Part shown: positions 21,568-32,146 of the stretch, one piece after another | How positions within the stretch are numbered: position 1 is the stretch's first letter | Layout: the number at the start of each line of letters is the position of its first letter | Source of the DNA: Druceiella hillmani | Taxonomy: Eukaryota; Arthropoda; Insecta; Lepidoptera; Hepialidae | Direction: 5' to 3' | DNA length: 64,000 nt | Assembly (NCBI GenBank): GCA_039881145.1 | Contig: JAYKKI010000038.1 | Location: forward strand, 4,444,501 to 4,508,500 | The notes under the pieces: generated by a model | What the model was told of the DNA's origin: nothing | Seen by the model: the letters and a program-made list of their open reading frames with translations, nothing else | Database searches by the model: none | Program-made: the position numbers and the translations under genes

Positions 21568-22600
21568 TCTATATATTAATACGTGAAGCAAAAACTTTGG
21601 ACCCCTTTTTACGAAAATTGCGCGGACGGAGGAGTATGAAATTTGGCATACTTTTAGTTTATATGTAGGAGAAGTGCAGAACGCTAATATTTTTCAATAA
21701 TAATGCTTATAAAGTACATTAAATCAATAAATAAAACATTACACACACTACCATGCATTTGACACATTGACATATGAGTAGTCTATAGTTTTATTTTTCC
21801 GCTGGCTTTCCATTGTAGTTTATCTGCCAGACAGTTCGCAAGTTATTGTGCTTCAACTTTGTTATTTCCTCATATATAATAGTAAAAAATTTGATCTTTT
21901 ATCTAGAATTACAGTTGTTATCATTTAATGTAACATTATTAATAATAATCATAATATTAATACGTGAAGCAAAAACGTTGTACCTCTTTTACGAAAATTA
22001 CGCGGACGGAGGAGTATGAAATTTGACACAGTTAAAGTTTATATGGAGGAGTACGGAAAGCCAAAATTTTAATATAATAATGCATTAGAAACACATTAAA
22101 TTAATAAAAAAAACATTACACATACTACCATGCCTTTGACACACACATGTATATACACACATATTGACACATGACTTGTCCATAATTTTATTTTTCCGCT
22201 GGGTTTCCATTGTAGTTTATCTGCCAGATAGTTTCTAAGTTATTGTGCTTTAACTTTGTTATTTTCCCATATATAGTAGTAAAAAATTTGACCTTTTATC
22301 TGAAATTAGAGTTATTACGATTTAATAAAATATTATTCAATTTTCTAAAGGTTAATAATAACCATAATTTAAAGGTTAATAATAACCAAAATATTAGAAT
22401 GCGAAGCAAAACCTTTACTCCTTTTTACGAAAATTACGCCCCGGGGGGGGGGGGGGGGTGTATGAAATTTGGCACAGTTAAAGTTTATATGGAGAAGAGT
22501 GCTGAAAGGTAATATTTTTACATAGAAAGAGATATATAGATTTTTATTAGAAATACATGCGTTTAACACACACACATATGTACACACAAATATGTACTAT
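21568..22600 (+). repeat. tandem copies of the Helitron 5' terminus
   Basis: Units start at 21,568, 21,949 and about 22,386. Each opens with the TAATACGTGAAGCAAAAAC-type sequence, then a CTTTTTACGAAAATT(G/A)CGC-like word and GTATGAAATTTG. The first two (381 and about 437 bases) are near-complete duplicates, continuing through TTTTTCCGCTGG and TATCTGCCAGA blocks. The third diverges after about 200 bases. Units 1 and 2 each begin with TC, the Helitron start. Confidence 0.78.
22443..22458 (+). repeat. run of 16 G
   Basis: CCCC followed by 16 G replaces the GCGGACGGAG found at this place in the other two 5'-terminal units. It may be real, or an error of sequencing or assembly at a homopolymer. 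Confidence 0.7.
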
Positions 22601-22839
22601 TTTGTTTATGGTTGAAGTCTATGGTCAAATTGAGATTAATATTATTTGGCCATAGTCTTACTGAATGTCAAAAATAATCATAATTATGATAATATCATAT
22701 TCATAGTTTGTTTCGCATACACATATTAATAGACCAAACGCAAATTTAAATAACATTAATAGTTTACAAATGAAGAAGTAATTTTTAGAGATTTATATAA
22801 ATGTGCACTAAATGTAATTCCAAGACTTTTTCAGTTATG

Positions 22840-25800
22840 ATTGTGGATTAATGGATTTACAATGCAGGTTTTGCAATGCGAAACGTTTTGAATCTGAAGT
22901 GACTTTAAGTGACAGGACTGAATTCACTTAATGTTGTCATAAGGGTAAAGCAATATTACCGCCCTTAAGTCAAAATGAATATTTTAAATCATTGTATTAT
23001 GGACTTATTTCAAATGAACCTTCAATCAAAAGTAGGGCAAAAAATTATTTTCAAAACATTCGCAAATATAATTCATCATTTTCTATGATTAGCTCAGAAG
23101 CTAAAATTTGCGAGGCAGTTACAAGTGGACTGTATCATTTCAAAAACATGATGTTTTTATCACAGATCAGGTTCAATGAATGGGGCATATGGTCGCTCAC
23201 CATGTTGTGCGCAACTTGATTTTTATGATGTCGACACTATCAATTATATATTATCAATTATAGATTACAACAACATTTTAATCAAACATGCCATAACAAT
23301 ATAATGCGCAAAATATCTCTTGAATTGGAACGCAGTAATCTTTTGGTTCAGTCATTCATTGCAATGAAACATCATTGTCACAGAGTTGAAAATAAAAAAA
23401 AAGAAAGTTGTATGCTCATTAAAGTAAATCATGATTTAAATCAAGCCATTTCAATGATGCAGTTCAAACTGATGGAGCAGTAATATTTAGTACAGTTGAT
23501 GGTGAGCCACCTTTGAACGAAATATGATTTCATTTTCAAAAGTTAATGGTATCATCAAAGATATCTCAATTTTAAATTCACCATTAGACCCTTGAGCACA
23601 TCCATTACTTTTTTCCAAATGGTGATACTGGGTGGCATATCAATATTCCTCATAACGTACCAACTATATCTAATTCAAGAGCACCCAGAAAAAAATTAGC
23701 CATACTTCAGTATGCAGCCTATCGACTTGCGATTAGAGAAGATTTCAGCATGTAGCACCATTCACAAAAAAATATTTCTGCAGTGAATAGTTGATATGTA
23801 TGTGAGAATAGAGGGCTCAAGATTACATTGCATTCGACAAAATCAAACAATTCTTAGATCTGAAGTTTACGACAATTTAACAGACTACATAGAATTGAAC
23901 ATCAATGCCAGTAATCTTGGCCGTAGAATAATTTTACCATCTTCGTTCAATGGATCTCCAAGAAATATGTATCAGAATTATTTAGATGCAGTATCATTTA
24001 TAAAACATTTCGAGAAGCCTTCTTTATTTATTACAATGACTTGCAATCCAAGTTGGCCAGAAATAGTTAACAACATTGGTGTAGATGAAGCTGCTAATTT
24101 TAGACCTGATATTATTGTGCGTGTATTCAAGTCAAAGTTGAAAGCATTCATAGAGGGCCTTATACAAAATAATATCTTTGGTAAAGTTGAAACACTCATT
24201 TATACAATTGAATTTCAGAAAAGAGGATTGCCTCATGCTCCCATTTTACTCACTTTAAATGAGCAAGATAAAATTGTTAATGCTATAGATATTGATAAAG
24301 TTGTATCTGCGGAGATTGAAACACATCCAACATTACATAAATATGTTGTAAAACATATGATGCATGGTCCATGTGGAGTACTTAATCCTAATTCTGTATG
24401 TGTGAGAGATGGAAAATGTATAAAAGAGTATCCAAAACGATTTAATGAAACTACATGTGAATCGTTAAATGGGTATCCATTATACAGAAGACGTGATAAT
24501 GGTATTAATGCAGAAGTTCGTGGTAGTTGCCTTGACAATCGGTAAGTCCTACCATACAATCCATATTAATTTGCTAAATTTAATTGCCATATAAATGTAG
24601 AAGTATGTACTACAGTCAAAAGTGTCAAATACATTTATAAATATGTATATAAAGGCTATGACGTGCATCTGTTGAACTAGAGTCTGGTGGAAATGAACAA
24701 GGTCAAAATATAGAAATTAATGAAGTTACCAATTTTTTAATTGGTCGTTATGTCGGATCAACAGAAGCCATATGGCGCATTTATGAATTACCAATGCATT
24801 TTCAGTCACATACTATAATCAGACTTGATATTCATTTACCGCGTCGACAGAATGTATACTTCCGAGAAGGGCAAGAAGGTCAAGTAAATGATAATGAAAG
24901 ACAAACAAAATTATTAGCATTTTTTGAGTTGAATCTATCAGATCCATCAGCACGAGAGTATAAATATACTGATATTCCTATGCATTATGTGTGGGAAGAT
25001 TCTCGAAATAAATGGAAGAAGAGAAGCCGTGGAGGTGATAAAATCATTACAAGGATATATGTAGTGTCACCAAAAGATATCGAACTTTTTCACTTACGAT
25101 TGCTTTTATTACATGTCCGTGGTCCGAAATCATTCGAGGATGTTAGAACATACAATGAATTTTTATACCCTTCTTTTGTTGATGCGTGCTATGCTCGCGG
25201 AATAGCTTCAAATGGTAATGAATGGCGGGAATGTTTAAATGAATCAAAAGAATTACATTCACAAAAACAAATGCGGAATTTATTTGGTTACATTAGTGCA
25301 ATAAATGTGCCAGCCAATGCATTAGCGTTACGGAATGAATTTAAAGTATATCTTAGTGAAGATTTTCTAAGACTTTACAACGAAGAAGTATCCTTTAATA
25401 GAGCTCTATTAGGAATTGATGATATTTTGAATGTTCGTAATTTGTCCTGTCAAATTCTTGGTTTACCAGTTTCCACTTACTCGCAGAGAATAGAAGAAGA
25501 AAATACTATTGATATAATAGAACAAGAGATGCTGTTTTGTGTGTATTATGAAAGTGTAAATATTGAACAGCGTAATCTCATTGATCAAGTTATTCGTGAC
25601 ATTTTGTATCATGATACAGGATCCAATGTTTTTTGTTTAACGGCTCACGCTGGTTGTGGCAAAACATTCACTCAAACAGCATTAATTCACAAATTAAATT
25701 CGCTTAATCTTCGTTGTTATCCAACTGCGTTCAGTGGCATAGCTTCAACTTTATTACTTGGAGGTAGGACTTTACACAATGTGTTTAAATTGCCTATACC

Positions 25801-26936
25801 CATTTAGAAAATTCTGTATCAAATATTACTGCAAATAGTAGCTACGGTAGTTTCATAAATTCATCATCATTGATAATTATTGATGAAGTTTCTATGTGTC
25901 CTTTGCAAGTGTTGAAAATCATAGATAGATTATTGCGTGATCTATGTGATGAAAACGATAAACATAGAGTATTTTGAGGAAAAACTATACTTCTGTGCGG
26001 TGATTTTCGGCAAATCTTACCAGTAATCGCACATGGATCACGTGGAACTTTAATTGAAAATTGTGTTACAAGTTGGCATGAATTTCCTAATTTTCATAAA
26101 GTTACATTTACTCAAAATATGAGAGCTTTACCAAATGAAATAGAATTTGTAAAATTCTTGAAAAAATTGGTGATGATGAGGCCCCACAATTCCCTCAGTT
26201 TGGTAAAAATGTTATTGAAATACCTCAACAATTAATAGGAGATAAAAACAATATTATTGATGAGGTGTATGGAAATATTTCCAATAACCTATTCTCAGAA
26301 AATATATTGAACTCTGTTATTTTAGCACCTACAAATGACGATTGTACTTTGATTAATACTGATATACTTAATCAGATTCCTGGTGACCAGCGAACATATC
26401 ATAGCTATGATAAAATAATTTGTGATAATGACAATGACATCAATAACTATCCGGTAAAGTTTTTAAATTCTTAGTCTATTAGTGGTTTACCACCGCATAA
26501 GTTAGTATTGAAAGTTAATTGCATAGTTTTATTGATCAGAAACTTAAATACAAAGGACGCATTAGTAAATGGAACAAGAATGCGCACCAAATTTATGCAT
26601 CGAAATTCAATAGATTGCGAAGTTTTAACTGGGACCGCACGTAGTAAGAGAATTTTGATTCCATGTATAAATTTAACGTACTCTGGAACTATTTTACCGT
26701 TTAACTTTCAAAGAACACAATTTCCTATAATACCTGCATTTGCGATGACAATAAACAAGTCTCAAGGACAAACATTCCAAAAGGTTGGAATTTTATTGAA
26801 TCGGCCAGTTTTCACACATGCAGTCCGTTCATTCGATGGTTTAAGGTTTTATATTTCCGAATATAACGGTCAAGGACGTTTAGCAAACGATGAAAGTTTT
26901 TTTTTACAAAAAACATTGTTTTCAGAGAAGTTTTAA
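22840..26936 (+). pseudogene. Helitron Rep (HUH endonuclease) and PIF1-like helicase protein, broken
   Basis: Encoded the replicase that nicks and unwinds the Helitron. N-terminal part: a Cys pair (QCRFCNAKRF), then HKGKAILPP and NIRKYNSSF; a frame slip near 23,150 leads to YHRSGSMNGAYG and CAQLDFYDVDT. Rep: NLGRRIILPSSFNGSPRNMY, FITMTCNPSWPEI, then the HUH motif as GLPHAPILL, so the second His is Pro (24,240-24,242). Next come GPCGVLNPNS and GYPLYRRRDNG, and after a stop at the NR/W position the Tyr motif KYIYKYVYKG. Helicase: Walker A AHAGCGKTFT, IIIDEVSM (Walker B), LLCGDFRQILPV, SGLPPHKLVLKVN and MTINKSQGQTF. The last conserved motif (family GQLYVALSRV) is missing: VFTHAVRSFDGL joins directly. 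There are also a base deletion near 25,803, an in-frame TGA near 25,975 and a TAG near 26,473. Family call firm. Confidence 0.88.
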
Positions 26937-27248
26937 ATCGTTAATTATATTATCGCAATATGCGATAAAAAATGCTATTCAATGGAGAACATTTTTTACC
27001 GCATAATTTTTTTATTTCGCATCATCTTACAGCATGTTCTGTTTCAATAAATTATTTTTAAAATAGGTATTCTTTATTTTTCTCCTTTTTAAATTCCATA
27101 TAATTTATTTTTTTTAAATAGGAAAATAACAGCGTTGGCGAAATCTGTGGTTATAGTAGTATATAGTCTTTGACAATAGAACCTTAATAATGTTTGAGCA
27201 TTATATTTTAATAATTTATATTAAATAACTTATAATTTAAATTTATTA

Positions 27249-27265
27249 TGGTCGAATTTCGACCA
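27249..27265 (+). terminator. Helitron 3' hairpin
   Basis: TGGTCGAATTTCGACCA folds on itself and lies 11 bases before CTAA|T. In this family the hairpin acts as the stop signal for rolling-circle transfer. The assignment rests on position and structure only. Confidence 0.72.
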
Positions 27266-27299
27266 CTGGCCGCCCACTAATAGATCATAAATTTTTGAT

Positions 27300-28480
27300 A
27301 GTTTCAGATATATTCTGAAATAATTTCTTTGCAGTAGAATTTCGTTCTTTTAATTTTCCTTTTCTTAAAATTTTACTACTTAAAAGTTGCTTGCGGGGAA
27401 TTTCGCTATTAATTTCATTATTTGATATTTTTTCTAAGTGTTATTATTTTTATCACTTTAGATATTTAATTACGTGTCCTGTCATTTTCTTTAAAGTAAT
27501 TAATTTTTCTAGGAAAATTTTTGAACTCTCATGTTGCATAATATTTTTGCTTTATATATTTGCATAATATACTTGGTTTGGGCGCATGGTGTATGAATAT
27601 TTTCAAAAAGCCTGTTATACAGATCTTCCGTAAAAGCAATAAGTGCAGTTTTATTCAAATTTGAAGTAAAAAATTCATATTTGGGACTATGGGCTGTGGT
27701 GGCCAGTGTGCAAAAATTTTAACACTTCGAAACAGGTTTTCAATGTTATTCAATTTTTTTCATTAAAACGTTAGTTATTGCTTCTGCTGTGAGTAACAAA
27801 GAGTTTTGTCTGCCTGAGGCTTCTACAGCTATTCTTCACTGGCTGCAATAAAGTAACAATTGACTGCAATAAAAGATGATTGTCTTCATTCCATTTGTCT
27901 AACATGTTTAAATCAATCAACGCTTTCTTTATGCAATTTTTGCGCTTCAGAAATATTTCTGCCATTACAATGATAGAATTCTACCTCGGCTTGACATCCA
28001 GTAATAAACTGAGTTCTTTCCCAAATTTTAATTTAACATATTTCTATAATTAGCTGTAAGTACCTTTGGTTTCGGACACTGGTCCATTCATCAAGTGAAA
28101 GACTGAAATGTGTACCAAAAACGACAACATTTTTGAAAGTCTGAACCATTTCTTTTTTCTCTTCATAATAACTCAATATATATTTTCAAATCAGTATAGC
28201 TTTTCACATCAGTTCTATTCTTAGATATTTTATAACCTCTCTATATAGTACTCTCCTGAATGAATTTACTCTTTGTGATTGCCCTTATTGTGAGCCCATC
28301 GTCTGTTTCTAAGAGGGAAATTATTTCAGACAAAGACTTTTTAACAACATATCCTATTGCTGCAGACTGCTTTTCAGTTTCAATTTTTCCCATTTCGGTT
28401 AGCAAGATGTCCCAGGCTGAATAAATTATTTGGATTCTTTCAGCTGATTTACAAAAATATTGTGGACATATAGCCTAGGA
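27300..28480 (-). pseudogene. hAT transposase, central part (copy 2)
   Basis: The clearest stretch, on the minus strand (27,771-27,965), reads FLKRKNCIKKALIDLNML, then WNEDNHLLLQSIVTLLQPVK. This is the hAT block that follows the RW motif (family pattern FL..KNCIKKALIDL....W, then LQPVK). More N-terminal sequence up to about 28,480 is in several frames and too decayed to delimit. Together with the dimerisation domain at 21,060-21,240 it forms one gene split by the Helitron. Confidence 0.62.
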
Positions 28481-28643
28481 GCTAATAAAGTTTATTATAA
28501 TCTTTTGAAAATAAAATTATTAAAATGTAATTACAACAAGCGTGTTTTTAGTAGTGATCGGAAAGTCCTGGGACCCGAGATAATTAAATTTAGATAAAGT
28601 CCTAGGACTTTGAGACACAAGATGTTCCGGGACACAAACCCTA

Positions 28644-28651
28644 GCACCTAG
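28644..28651. repeat. 8-bp target-site duplication of hAT copy 2, right
   Basis: GCACCTAG, the partner of AAACCTAG at 20,541-20,548. In frame it supplies the H-L of the Jockey HLDRR motif (here LDKDRRG), confirming that the sequence beyond is the interrupted LINE. Confidence 0.65.
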
Positions 28652-28817
28652 ACAAGGACCGAAGAGGCCATATTAAGGCCAAAAGAGAACAGGTAAATAA
28701 AAAATTAAAAGATATCTACTGGTTAATAGGTTGACAGTCCTCATTTTTTTTGGAAAATAAGCTTCTGATATTTAAAAACTTAATAAAACCAGAATGGAAA
28801 AGAAAATAAGGGGCAGG
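28652..28817 (+). pseudogene. Jockey reverse-transcriptase fragment, right half (copy 3)
   Basis: Reads DKDRRGHIKAKREQVNKKLK, then DIYWLIG, a stop, and FFLENKLLIFKNLIKPEW. This is the direct continuation of the left piece at 20,455-20,548 and matches LYWLIN.NSPLSMENKLLIY in the complete Jockey copy. It ends where RTE-like sequence begins. Confidence 0.72.
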
Positions 28818-29419
28818 ACTGCACCCCATTACGGAAAAACTTCTTAAAAAGAGAAACCATGTGCGGTAACTACAGAGGCATTTTTGTATTTTAAGCTGCC
28901 TACAAGGTCTTCTCTAGGATTATATGCAGGAGGTTAAATGGGTATGCTGAAGAAATTCTGAGGGAGAGTTAGGTTACGTTAGGTCACCTACTGCGTCAAA
29001 CGCTAGAGAAAACTTACTAGTACAACAGAGAACTTCGCAACATGTTTGTTGACTTCAAGCAGCTATTTTATAGTGTGAACTGTGTGCAGATCTTCTTCCG
29101 TATGATGGTGATCATCATGCCCAGCAATCTAATGCGTCTTGTTGAGGTGACCCTAAAGAATTCCGAGTCGATTGAAACAATACAGAATGAATTACCATAG
29201 CCCTTTAAAATCAATTCTGGAGTCAAATACTATCAACTATAGCCTTCAATCTTGTTCTGGAAGCTATCACCCGAAGGCTGAACGTCAACGAGCTGATCAA
29301 CTACAACACCTCCCAAAATATAGTATATTCTGTTAACATAGTGATCACGAACAGGTCTAAAAGCCGAATGGTAGTCCACAGTTTAAACCTTGAGACAGAA
29401 GCAAACATTTTTGGCTTCA

Positions 29420-29470
29420 TGTGAATGCTTGTATAAATAAATGAGTTATTTATTTATACAAGCATTCACA
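29420..29470. repeat. perfect 23-bp inverted repeat with a 5-base loop
   Basis: Arms 29,420-29,442 and 29,448-29,470 are exact reverse complements around GAGTT. They lie where the RTE palm domain, including FADD, should be. One arm is thus a copied-back version of the other. Confidence 0.85.
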
Positions 29471-29871
29471 CGAGGAGACAGCCTAGACCACCTTCAAACA
29501 TCTTTGTGGGAAGTGACACTTTCGAGAAAGTGGAGAGCTTCAAATATCTGGAGTCAATACTAATTAATCAGAGCAAGGTTAAGGAAGAAGTAAAAGCTAG
29601 GTTTATGGCAGACAACGAATGTCTCTACGAGTGTAGAAAACTGTTAAGCTCAAATCTCCTAAGCACAGCATTGAAGTTAATTATCTACTGAACTATTATA
29701 AGACCTGTTGTAACTTGCTGATGTAAGACCTGTGCTTTAACCCAAAGATTTGAATGAAGCCTTGCCATTTTTGAAAGAATAATACTCAGTTTTTCTTTGA
29801 GCCAGTGAGAGAGATGGGTGGTACATATTATATATGAATGAACCACAAACTGGAAGTATTGATGGGGCTCA

Positions 29872-29917
29872 CACAATCAATCCATCCTTTTCCCCAGGAA
29901 AGGATGGATTGATTGTG
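29872..29917. repeat. perfect 19-bp inverted repeat with an 8-base loop
   Basis: Arms 29,872-29,890 and 29,899-29,917 match exactly. The right arm encodes the conserved KGWIDCAE block of the RTE protein. The left arm is its inverted copy, replacing coding sequence. Confidence 0.85.
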
Positions 29918-30065
29918 CAGAGGAAGACCTCAGGAGGATGAGAAAGTTGACCAACTGGAGAAGAGAGACAAATAGTCAAAACAGGGGGAAAGTAACAATG
30001 GAAGAGGCCAAGTCCCACAAAGGGATATACTGTCGCTGCAATAAGAAGAAGAAAAAACATTTGTT

Positions 30066-30684
30066 TCAATGTATTGGTAAAATGCAGTGAAATAGAAACA
30101 CTTTATTTATACGTTTGAATTAAGTAAGTTTTGAGAATGGAGTAAATGTTGCAATATCATAAGATAGACTTCGATAAAATAAACTATGGTTTTAATAATA
30201 AAGTATTGAATTAAACCAAATTTAAACCTAGATTTCCAAAATTTCTTTAATTAAAAACATTCATTATGAAGGTGTTACTAGATTTGAAATCCACTTTGAA
30301 ATTTACAGATAAAGAAATTGATAACCTCTGTAACATTCGTCAAAGTTAAAGATAATAAAAACAACAGTGATATCTTTGTGTCACCGTGATTCAAGTTTAT
30401 TAAAAACATATTACATTACATTAATGCCACGTTACAGTTTATCCTTAATAAATTAGATATTCAATCAAACAGATTCATTGCTTTATCTCTCAATAGGGAA
30501 TAAAAGAAAGACTAACAATTACATTGGGCGTTTTACAATATTTGCAAGAATTTTTCACGACCGCAGATATGGAAACATTCCCAAAAATGGTGTCAGATGA
30601 AATCAGAACATTAATTATAACTAGAAAATTAGTAATTTAAGCAAATACAAGAGAGTCCACGTTGACATCATACAATACAGATCT
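30066..30684. other. AT-rich DNA without a recognisable gene
   Basis: A short A-rich 3' UTR of the RTE-like element may be included. Nothing else is supported. Confidence 0.5.
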
Positions 30685-31175
30685 AGAATACCTTGATTTT
30701 CACTTGGACAGACGTTTCACTTGGATAAATCATATAAAATTTGAGAGACCAAGTAAACCACAAGTTCAAACATCTATATTGGTTGATAGGACAAAACTCA
30801 GTTCTCTCCCTCAACAACAAACTTTTAATATATAACACCGTTCTGAAAGCCATAGGGACATACGGTATCTAGATATGGGGAGTTGCCAGCAAGAGTAATG
30901 TTGCATGCTTGCAAACAGTTCCAAAATAATATGCTGAGAAACATAGCAAATACTCCATGGTTTACGAGCAACAATGAAGTACACGAGTACTTGAACACTG
31001 CAACAGTTATCTCAGGAATAGAGTGCCGTAAGAAGCGAGACATTGAAACGTCTCACCTACCATCCCAGTCCTCTTGTCTGGATTATTGACGACGCCAATA
31101 TAGTTAAGAGACTTAAAAGAAATCATTTGATTCGAGTAGACAGTGTTTTGGATAACATTGGTGTAGACATACATT
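30685..31175 (+). pseudogene. Jockey-clade LINE, C-terminal ORF2 fragment (copy 4)
   Basis: Begins at EYLDFHLDRRFTWINHIKF (family KYLGMHLDRRLTWKKHIF). It continues through degenerate equivalents of the LSLENKLLIY and IWTYGIQLWG boxes, then LRNIANTPWFTSNN (family LR.IVNAPWFVSNE), HPSPLVWIIDDANIVKRLKR and NHLIRVDS. Frame slips and stops are frequent. The polymerase active site is absent. The DDANIVKRLKRNHP-like ending differs from the other Jockey copies here, so it comes from a different subfamily. Confidence 0.72.
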
Positions 31176-32146
31176 GAATGCATTATATTGATTACAATTT
31201 ATCACCATGTAAGATGTTTAAAATTTTGTCCACTATCTTATGGCCTCATTGCTGAATATATTTGTATAACGGGCACATATTTCAAATAAAAGATTAATCA
31301 TTTCAATTGAAAATAAAATAAATATAGCCATTTGTAATTAAAAATGTCAATAAGCTAAAATGTTAAAATGTGTGCATAATTCTGATGGCTTCAATAGATT
31401 ACTGAAAGATTCAATCCAAAATTAAGTAAATAGAAGTTACTTAATGATCTATTACCACTTATGGGTTTTTGTGTATTTTTAAGTCTCTTTTATGTCTCAA
31501 AATAATATTTTAAAATTGAGATAAACGAATTTATTTATATGTATAGTTTTTTCATACTCATCCAAATATTTATTATAATAATTACATATATTTAACTTAT
31601 ATTCTCAATACAATTTTTCAAGAAAACTTCTATAAAATTGATTAAACTATCTTGGCCCATAATTATAAGTCTTTTAGAAGTGATAAAATTAAAACAAAAT
31701 TAAAACAAAGTTCAAGTCCGTTAGTGCATCGAGGGCTTTATACCTGATTTGAAGTGAAATCGCTTTATGTATCATATAACTTATCATTAATCTGGATTTT
31801 CTAACGGAATAAATATTTAATAATGCCTAATATAATTAAAAAAGAAGACATATCTGTTATCATCAAAATCTTAAAAATTACGATATCGAGAATCATTGTT
31901 ATAGTTTATACACATAGTTTGTCTATATAATTCAGGAACAAAATCCATTAACCATTGTCTCTGCTCATAAAATTGGCAATTAATTTAATAGTGAATTACG
32001 ATCAGCTACAAAATGTTTCATTATTATTTCAGTTTCTTCTGCCTTAAAAACTTAATCAAAAAATCTGATAGTGGCATTACTTTTTGAAGAATGTAATGCA
32101 AACTGTATTACTATACAGTTTGTAATACAAACTGTAATGGAACATT
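31176..32146. other. AT-rich DNA without a recognisable gene
   Basis: No supported frame. Near 32,096-32,137, AAACTGTA and TACAGTTT words alternate, giving a small mixed direct and inverted repeat. Confidence 0.5.

Larger units (their letters stand above)
21568..27280 (+). mobile_element. Helitron with Rep-helicase remains, inserted in hAT copy 2
   Basis: Starts TCTATATATTAATACGTG after host A (21,567) and ends in CTAA before host T (27,281). That is the A|T target and the TC...CTRR ends of Helitrons. A hairpin, TGGTCGAATTTCGACCA (27,249-27,265), sits 11 bases before the CTAA, as is typical for the rolling-circle terminator. The total of 5.7 kb and the plus-strand Rep-helicase gene fit an autonomous family. 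Both flanks belong to the same hAT element. The 5' terminus is present in tandem copies. Confidence 0.82.
20549..28643 (-). mobile_element. hAT element (copy 2) with a nested Helitron
   Basis: Left end CAGGGTTCGG and right end complement TAGGGTTTGT form short terminal inverted repeats with one transition at the outermost base. Subterminal CCCGGAACATC words recur near both ends. Removing the Helitron leaves about 2.4 kb, a usual size for a hAT. The transposase reads on the minus strand from about 28,480 down to 21,060. Both flanks are the same Jockey fragment, which proves insertion into that older LINE. Confidence 0.75.
28818..30065 (+). pseudogene. RTE-like LINE reverse transcriptase, decayed, 3' portion
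   Basis: The polymerase half of an RTE-type non-LTR retrotransposon. Visible blocks are CGNYRGIFVF.AAYKVFSRII, then LNGYAEEIL, LRQTLEKTY (partly), MFVDFKQLFYSVN (the FVDFKQAYDSIN box), VTLKNSESI, and the thumb/connection part with FEKVESFKYLESILINQSKV, CLYECRKLLSSNLL and ALKLIIY. The C-terminus has GWIDCAEEDLRRM, NWRRETNSQN and EEAKSHKGIYCRCN. The stretch between YAEEIL and LRQTLEK (family DYQCGFRPGRSTTDQIFT) is replaced by about 20 unrelated bases. The FADD region is missing. Two snap-back inverted duplications interrupt it. No endonuclease is present, so the copy is 5'-truncated, as is common for LINEs. Confidence 0.78.

Noticed and set aside
22369..22587. Minus-strand frame with a proline run
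   Set aside because: The proline run is the antisense reading of the G16 homopolymer in the Helitron head.
24233..24559. 108-codon minus-strand open frame
   Set aside because: Antisense to the Helitron Rep domain.
31690..31760. GTTCAAGTCCG word suggestive of a tRNA T-arm or SINE B box
   Set aside because: No matching A box, acceptor stem or anticodon arm at the right spacing.
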